9,170 nt of DNA, taken from contig JBFLVJ010000022.1 of assembly GCA_040758595.1 (NCBI GenBank), forward strand, positions 1 to 9,170. Direction: 5' to 3'. Under the pieces are notes generated by a model. The model was given only the letters and a program-made list of their open reading frames with translations. It searched no databases and was not told the DNA's origin. Below are positions 5,468 to 9,170 of this stretch, piece by piece; within the stretch, counting starts at the first letter, position 1; every line of letters begins with the position of its first letter. This stretch comes from Bilamarchaeum sp040758595. GTDB taxonomy: Archaea; Micrarchaeota; Micrarchaeia; Anstonellales; Bilamarchaeaceae. Both the position numbers and the translations under genes were made by a program.

Positions 5468-7195
5468 TCATAGCACCTTCGATGGGACGGTGTTCTTCTC
5501 AGCCGCCCTCACTATCCCGGGGATATCGGAGTAGTACGCCTTCATCACTTTGCCCACATCCTCTATCCCTTCGAGGCCGTGCTTCAGCATCCACTGGAGG
5601 ACCTTCTCTTTGTCCTTCTGGTCCTCTTTTATCTCGTTCTCGGTCATGCCGGTGCGCAGGTTCAGCTCCTCAAGGTAGCGGTGGGGCGCCCTCGCGGTCT
5701 CGAACGCATCCGTGCGCGGCTTCCATGTGAACACGCGGTTGAGCTCCGGCCCGCTGATGCCGCAGAGCACCTCGGAGATCTCGTTGGTCCTCCTGATGTT
5801 GCGCCTGCGGTCGCGGTACTGCACCAGCAGGAGGTGCACATCCTCCACCTGGGATGCGGGGATGGCGATGGGCGGCTCGATCAGCCTCTTGAGCACCTGC
5901 TGGCCGGTATCCGCGTGGACTGTGGAATAGACGCTGTGGCCCGTGTGCATGGCTTCGAAGAATACCTCAGCCTCTCTTTTGCGCCTCACTTCGCCCAGCA
6001 CTATGCGATCGGGCCTCATACGCAGCGAGTTGACCATCAGATCGAGCATGGTCACTTCGCCAAGGCCCTCGGGGTTCGGCATCCTAGTGACGAGCGGCAC
6101 CCAGTTCCACTGGTAACTGGGAAGGTAGAGCTCTCTCGTATCTTCGATGGTGACTATGCGCTGGAATGGCTGGATGAGGGAAAGCAGCGCGTTGAGCGCG
6201 CTCGTCTTGCCGCTGGCGGTCCCGCCGGCCACAAGCACGTTCATCTCATAGTGCATCGCCTGCCAGAGCAGCGCTCCCATCTCCGGAGACATCGCATTGT
6301 TATCTTTCTTTATGAATGAGACTATGGTCCACGGGTTCTCGGCGAAGAGACGCATGGTTATCGTGTTTCCGTAGGCAGATATCGGATGGAGGGTCGCATT
6401 GACACGTTCGCCGGTCCCGAGGTGGGCGTCCAGGATGGGATTCAGGGTGCTTATCTGCCTGCCGACCTTGCGCGCTATCTGCTGTGAGAAATTCTCTATC
6501 TCCGCTTCGGTATTGAGGACGATGTTGGTCCTCACCCATCCGAAGTCTTTGTGGTAGACCGAGACAGGCTGCTTCGCCGCGTTGACGACTATCTCCTCCA
6601 GCTGGCCGTCGTCTATGAGGGCCTCCAGCTCCCCGAGGCCGTACATCTCGTTGAGAACGATGCTGCTCAGCTGGTTGAGGAGGTCAGCTCCTGGCGCCAG
6701 ATCCCGCGTGATTATCTCCTGGACCATCTTCTTCCTGGACTGGTAGAGCCGCTCCCTCTCGTCAGGGTTCTTCTCGCTCACCCAGACCTGCGACTTCTTG
6801 GAGGCCTCCAGCTTGACCGATTCCAGGTAGGCGCGGGTGGCCGCGCTCGCTTCAGGCAGCGATATCAGGTATAGGGGCCTGCGCTCCTCCGGCGAGTCTA
6901 TCACATCCACATGGCCGCTCACATGCCCTTTCTTGGTTATGTCGTATGCCTTGAGGACATTGCCTTCATGCGGTTTGGGTTTCGGCGGCTCTTTGGAGGG
7001 GATGTACGTCATGGAAGGGTTCTCTATCATGTTGATGGGATAGTGGAGGTACGCCAGGCCGCTCTTCTCCATGCACAACGCGAACTTCTCTATCTTCTCC
7101 TCGTCCGTTGAGAGCTCTTTGGCGAGGTCACGGAAGCTCATGGTCCTGCTCTTGCTCAAGAGCTTGACCATCTTGTCGATCGTTGTGGCAAGCAT
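5468..7195 (-). CDS. tadA: TadA/VirB11-type secretion ATPase, pilus assembly motor
   Basis: This cytoplasmic hexameric ATPase drives pilin insertion and filament growth through the TadB/TadC platform. From ATG at 7195 it has 575 residues. In the C-terminal two thirds are a Walker A loop GGTASGKTS (324-332), an Asp box IEDTREL (350-356), Walker B RIVLGE (397-402) and the His box HTGHSVYSTVHA (417-428). All motor motifs look intact. The first 50 or so residues (SFRDLAKELSTDEEKIEKF and following) look like a winged-helix domain, and about 100 further residues link it to the ATPase. An in-frame TTG at 7201 is an alternative start; neither has a strong ribosome site. An AT-rich element at 7216-7226 might be a weak TATA box, which would make the transcript nearly leaderless. 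Confidence 0.92.
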   Translation of the reverse strand: MLATTIDKMVKLLSKSRTMSFRDLAKELSTDEEKIEKFALCMEKSGLAYLHYPINMIENPSMTYIPSKEPPKPKPHEGNVLKAYDITKKGHVSGHVDVIDSPEERRPLYLISLPEASAATRAYLESVKLEASKKSQVWVSEKNPDERERLYQSRKKMVQEIITRDLAPGADLLNQLSSIVLNEMYGLGELEALIDDGQLEEIVVNAAKQPVSVYHKDFGWVRTNIVLNTEAEIENFSQQIARKVGRQISTLNPILDAHLGTGERVNATLHPISAYGNTITMRLFAENPWTIVSFIKKDNNAMSPEMGALLWQAMHYEMNVLVAGGTASGKTSALNALLSLIQPFQRIVTIEDTRELYLPSYQWNWVPLVTRMPNPEGLGEVTMLDLMVNSLRMRPDRIVLGEVRRKREAEVFFEAMHTGHSVYSTVHADTGQQVLKRLIEPPIAIPASQVEDVHLLLVQYRDRRRNIRRTNEISEVLCGISGPELNRVFTWKPRTDAFETARAPHRYLEELNLRTGMTENEIKEDQKDKEKVLQWMLKHGLEGIEDVGKVMKAYYSDIPGIVRAAEKNTVPSKVL

Positions 7196-7215
7196 AGGCA
7201 ATCCATCTCATGCTC

Positions 7216-7226
7216 TTTTTTAATAT
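7216..7226 (-). promoter_or_regulatory. Possible weak TATA element before tadA
   Basis: The minus strand reads ATATTAAAAAA in the 30- to 36-base gap between the upstream gene and tadA. Initiation 25 bases downstream would fall at about 7195, on the ATG itself. It may only be an AT-rich gap within the operon. Confidence 0.25.
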
Positions 7227-7231
7227 CTTCT

Positions 7232-8062
7232 TCAGGTCGATATCCGCCTTTCAACCGAGTAGGGCCCGGATGAATGGTTTATCCAGACCTCATATGTATA
7301 AGAGGGCCTCTGGCTCTCGTTCAATGGCGGGAGGGCTGCCCCCAGCGAGATCTGCGCTGAGCAGTTCATAGCCTCGATGACAAGCGCTCCATCATCTCCG
7401 GAGTCCCTGCCTATGAAAACGCGCAGGGTGCTGTTGTCCGTGAACTGCACGAGGAACTCGGATGTCCCTGATGGATTCAGTATCGTCTCTTCGCTGTAGG
7501 AGCCGTTCAGGTCCAGGTATCTTATGGTGGTGTTGATGCCCGAGGGCGAGCCGGAGCCGAAGGGGATCAGGCTGATGCGCTCCTTCGGGACCGTGATGTT
7601 GATGGAATATGAGTATGCTCCGCTCTCTCCAGATATGCCCCTGAACTCCATCTTCCCTTCCTGGCTGTTGGAGAATAGGTAGCTGTCCGCGATCTCCATC
7701 TGGTATGAAGAGCTGGATACGCCGCTGAGGTTGAGCGATATGGATGCGTGGGACGCTTCGGCCAGGTCCTGCTCCAAGAGATCCTGGTAGCGCGAGAGCA
7801 GCGATGAGACGTTCTTCGCAGGGGTGTCCTGGCTGATGAGGATGCCGAAGGACGCATTGCCAGGATCCATGGAGATGCGCGGCCCCAGTATGGAGTTCAA
7901 TCCGTAGACGGCCTGGTCGGCGGAGAAGTCCGCGTATGTCACCGGCTCCGAAAGCAGGAGGACGCGCTCCATCGCGAGGTAGTGGCTGTGGAGAGAGGTG
8001 GCGATGAGGAAGAGGAACACGAGGAAGAGGAGGGCGACGATTGAGAGAACGAATCCGCGCAT
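7232..8062 (-). CDS. Secreted, sequon-rich pilin-like protein (276 aa), function unknown
   Basis: The product has one N-terminal hydrophobic helix (about residues 4-23, start MRGFVLSIVALLFL) and a long polar extracellular part. I count ten N-glycosylation sequons: N69, 84, 111, 155, 177, 186, 210, 233, 248 and 262. The predicted domain is rich in beta-forming segments and has one cysteine (234). No KGQ cleavage motif is present. The N-terminus resembles that of the 131-residue neighbour (M-K/R-x-F-x-L-S-I/M). ATG at 8062 follows GGAGATGAT, which overlaps the stop of the preceding gene. Position between pilin-like genes and tadA suggests a minor or tip pilin, or a pilus-associated adhesin. I do not recognise a named family. 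Confidence 0.8.
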   Translation of the reverse strand: MRGFVLSIVALLFLVFLFLIATSLHSHYLAMERVLLLSEPVTYADFSADQAVYGLNSILGPRISMDPGNASFGILISQDTPAKNVSSLLSRYQDLLEQDLAEASHASISLNLSGVSSSSYQMEIADSYLFSNSQEGKMEFRGISGESGAYSYSINITVPKERISLIPFGSGSPSGINTTIRYLDLNGSYSEETILNPSGTSEFLVQFTDNSTLRVFIGRDSGDDGALVIEAMNCSAQISLGAALPPLNESQRPSYTYEVWINHSSGPYSVERRIST

Positions 8063-8066
8063 GGCA

Positions 8067-8462
8067 TCATCTCCTGTACCAGGACCGCATGGTCACGAGA
8101 TAGAGGTCGTCGCCTCGCACGAAGGGGGCCGAGAGGCTTTGGAGCTCTTTGCCGAATTCCCAGCAGCCCTGCCTGGATACCGTCGCCAGCGGTTCTTCTC
8201 CAGGCTCCTGCAGCGTCACCTCCATGCACACCGAGGACGGGAGCGCATCCATCAGCTCACGGACAGCGCTTGCATTGCCATCGGCCATGCTGCGCAAACG
8301 CCCGTCCTGCGCCATCACCGAAAGAGCGTCCATGGAAAGATCCTTGAGATAGACCCCGCCTGGCGCCACCGGGTGGAAATCCTGGGCGGACAGGAGCACC
8401 ATCATCAGGAGCATTATGGAAACCGCGGCCAGCGCATCCATGGATAGGAAAAACGCCTTCAT
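8067..8462 (-). CDS. Small pilin-like membrane-anchored protein (131 aa)
   Basis: It starts MKAFFLSMDALAAVSIMLL, with a single hydrophobic helix to about residue 26. The rest is an extracytoplasmic domain with two cysteines (79 and 100) that could form a disulfide and one sequon (N63). The acidic residue Asp9, just before the hydrophobic helix and preceded by Ser two residues earlier, mirrors the S-T-E of the class III pilin. Its ATG overlaps the stop of the preceding gene in an ATGA, so the two are translationally coupled. A minor pilin or pseudopilin role is inferred from this and from the operon; no named family is recognised. Confidence 0.78.
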   Translation of the reverse strand: MKAFFLSMDALAAVSIMLLMMVLLSAQDFHPVAPGGVYLKDLSMDALSVMAQDGRLRSMADGNASAVRELMDALPSSVCMEVTLQEPGEEPLATVSRQGCWEFGKELQSLSAPFVRGDDLYLVTMRSWYRR

Positions 8463-8950
8463 CGGGACACCTCCACCCGCACTATGACGCTCTCTCCGTC
8501 CAGTATGGCCAGCCGGTCGAGCGAGACCGAGTCGTTCAGACCGGTGCCGAAAACCCCGTACTCGTAGAGGGTCTCTTCGCGATCCAGGTCGGTTATCCTT
8601 ATGCCCAGATCATAGCGCTGCACGCCGAGCCTCTCCTTGACCAGATAGTATGAGGAATTCTCCTGGCTGAGGCGGGATAGCTTCCCGGAATCGAGCACCG
8701 AACGCGAGGCCGCGAGGCCGATGGCCTCGGCCTCGCCTAAATCCCCGCGCTCCCAGCCGGCCGGCTCGCCGGGCGTGGTGAGCAGGGAGTCGGCTGCGAA
8801 AAGCGCGTCGGTCTGCATCTGACGGTACATGCTCGCATGGCCCCACCTCATATCGAGAGACCTCCAGGCTATCGCGAAGAGGAGGAGCATGAATATGAAG
8901 GTGAGCGATGCGGCGGTGAAATCCACGCTCCAGACCTGGCCCTTACTCAA
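8459..8950 (-). CDS. Pilin-like protein with variant class III leader (163 aa)
   Basis: The N-terminus MSKGQVWSVDFTAASLTF keeps the KGQ of class III leaders, but its acidic residue is Asp at mature position 6 rather than Glu at 5. A hydrophobic helix reaches about residue 29. The extracellular part has a LLTTPGEPAGW stretch (about 57-66), followed by GLA and KLSRL, a pattern I recall from archaeal pilin-like proteins. Sequons lie at N98 and N139. It starts with TTG at 8950, four bases after an excellent GGGTGATC site, and overlaps the end of the preceding gene by 8 bases. A minor pilin is the likeliest role. Confidence 0.8.
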   Translation of the reverse strand: MSKGQVWSVDFTAASLTFIFMLLLFAIAWRSLDMRWGHASMYRQMQTDALFAADSLLTTPGEPAGWERGDLGEAEAIGLAASRSVLDSGKLSRLSQENSSYYLVKERLGVQRYDLGIRITDLDREETLYEYGVFGTGLNDSVSLDRLAILDGESVIVRVEVSR

Positions 8951-9170
8951 GGACGATCACCCCGCCTTCGTTCCGGATTGTGAAACTGCCTGAGACGATC
9001 TGCACCGGCTCGCTGAAGTAGATGAGAAGAGGGGCCTGGGCGCGCCCTTCGCCCCGCACCGATTCCACTGCGAGGCCGGAGACGGTTATGTTCTCCTCCC
9101 CGGATCGATAGGGCATCGTGAAATCGATGCTCGCCCCGGGCCCGGCCAGGTAGACATAGTTGAGGGCGGC
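8943..9170 (-). CDS. C-terminal part of a probable secreted or pilin-like protein (cut by window edge)
   Basis: An open frame enters from the right edge and ends at TAA (8943), giving 75 residues beginning AALNYVYLAGPGASIDF and ending GGVIVLE. It is beta-rich with alternating hydrophobic residues and one sequon (NIT). Its end overlaps the next gene by 8 bases, which is typical of this operon. The N-terminus, which would show a signal peptide or pilin leader, lies outside the window. An extracellular pilus-locus protein is a guess from context. Confidence 0.65.
   Translation of the reverse strand, partial: AALNYVYLAGPGASIDFTMPYRSGEENITVSGLAVESVRGEGRAQAPLLIYFSEPVQIVSGSFTIRNEGGVIVLE
8955..8963 (-). 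promoter_or_regulatory. Ribosome binding site supporting a TTG start
   Basis: The minus strand reads GGGGTGATC, near-complete complementarity to the archaeal 16S 3' end, four bases before TTG at 8950. It lies inside the coding end of the preceding gene. Confidence 0.65.

Noticed and set aside
5579..6319. Plus-strand open frame of 246 codons
   Set aside because: It lies opposite the motor domain of tadA, which has complete Walker and His-box motifs; it is a codon-usage shadow.
1..9170. CRISPR array, insertion sequence or transposase
   Set aside because: No regularly spaced direct repeats and no transposase or integrase motifs were seen; the inverted repeats at 1-53 have no associated gene in the window.

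Overview
The window looks like archaeal chromosome. It carries a proteasome beta subunit, a KH-domain CPSF1-type termination nuclease, a class III (archaellin/pilin type) signal peptide, TATA boxes at archaeal distances, and Shine-Dalgarno sites of the GGTGATC type. Several genes start with TTG. The class III pilin ending in a PLVGKC-like tail and the compact pilus operon remind me of DPANN-type archaea (Micrarchaeota or Diapherotrites). That placement is an impression from memory, not shown by the sequence. Every gene I accept lies on the minus strand, so transcription runs from right to left.

Right part (9170 down to 3549): a tightly packed operon. It starts with a gene cut by the window edge and continues with three small proteins, each with one N-terminal membrane helix (163, 131 and 276 residues). 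These are followed by a TadA-type secretion ATPase and two separate T2SSF (TadB/TadC, PilC/FlaJ-like) membrane proteins. Stops and starts overlap or nearly touch through most of this stretch. A separate gene, 3504 to 3052, with its own TATA box encodes a class III signal-peptide pilin. Together this is an archaeal pilus locus of the Epd/Tad kind: ATPase motor, two-part membrane platform, candidate minor pilins and a probable major pilin. No prepilin peptidase is visible inside the window.

Middle (2952 down to 363): psmB, with all catalytic residues in place, followed by fttA/aCPSF1. Both are housekeeping genes. The sequence argues for starts downstream of the longest reading frames in both.

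Left end (363 down to 1): a stretch that ordinary gene callers would leave empty. It holds two tandem tiny acidic reading frames of 28 and 27 residues. They align without gaps, each has a Shine-Dalgarno site, and they share a TATA box. After them comes a TATA-like box and a 15-base stub identical to the 5' end of a typical archaeal tRNA (acceptor strand plus the first D-stem strand). The stub runs straight into two AT-rich hairpins instead of the rest of a tRNA. These two items are the least explained part of the window.
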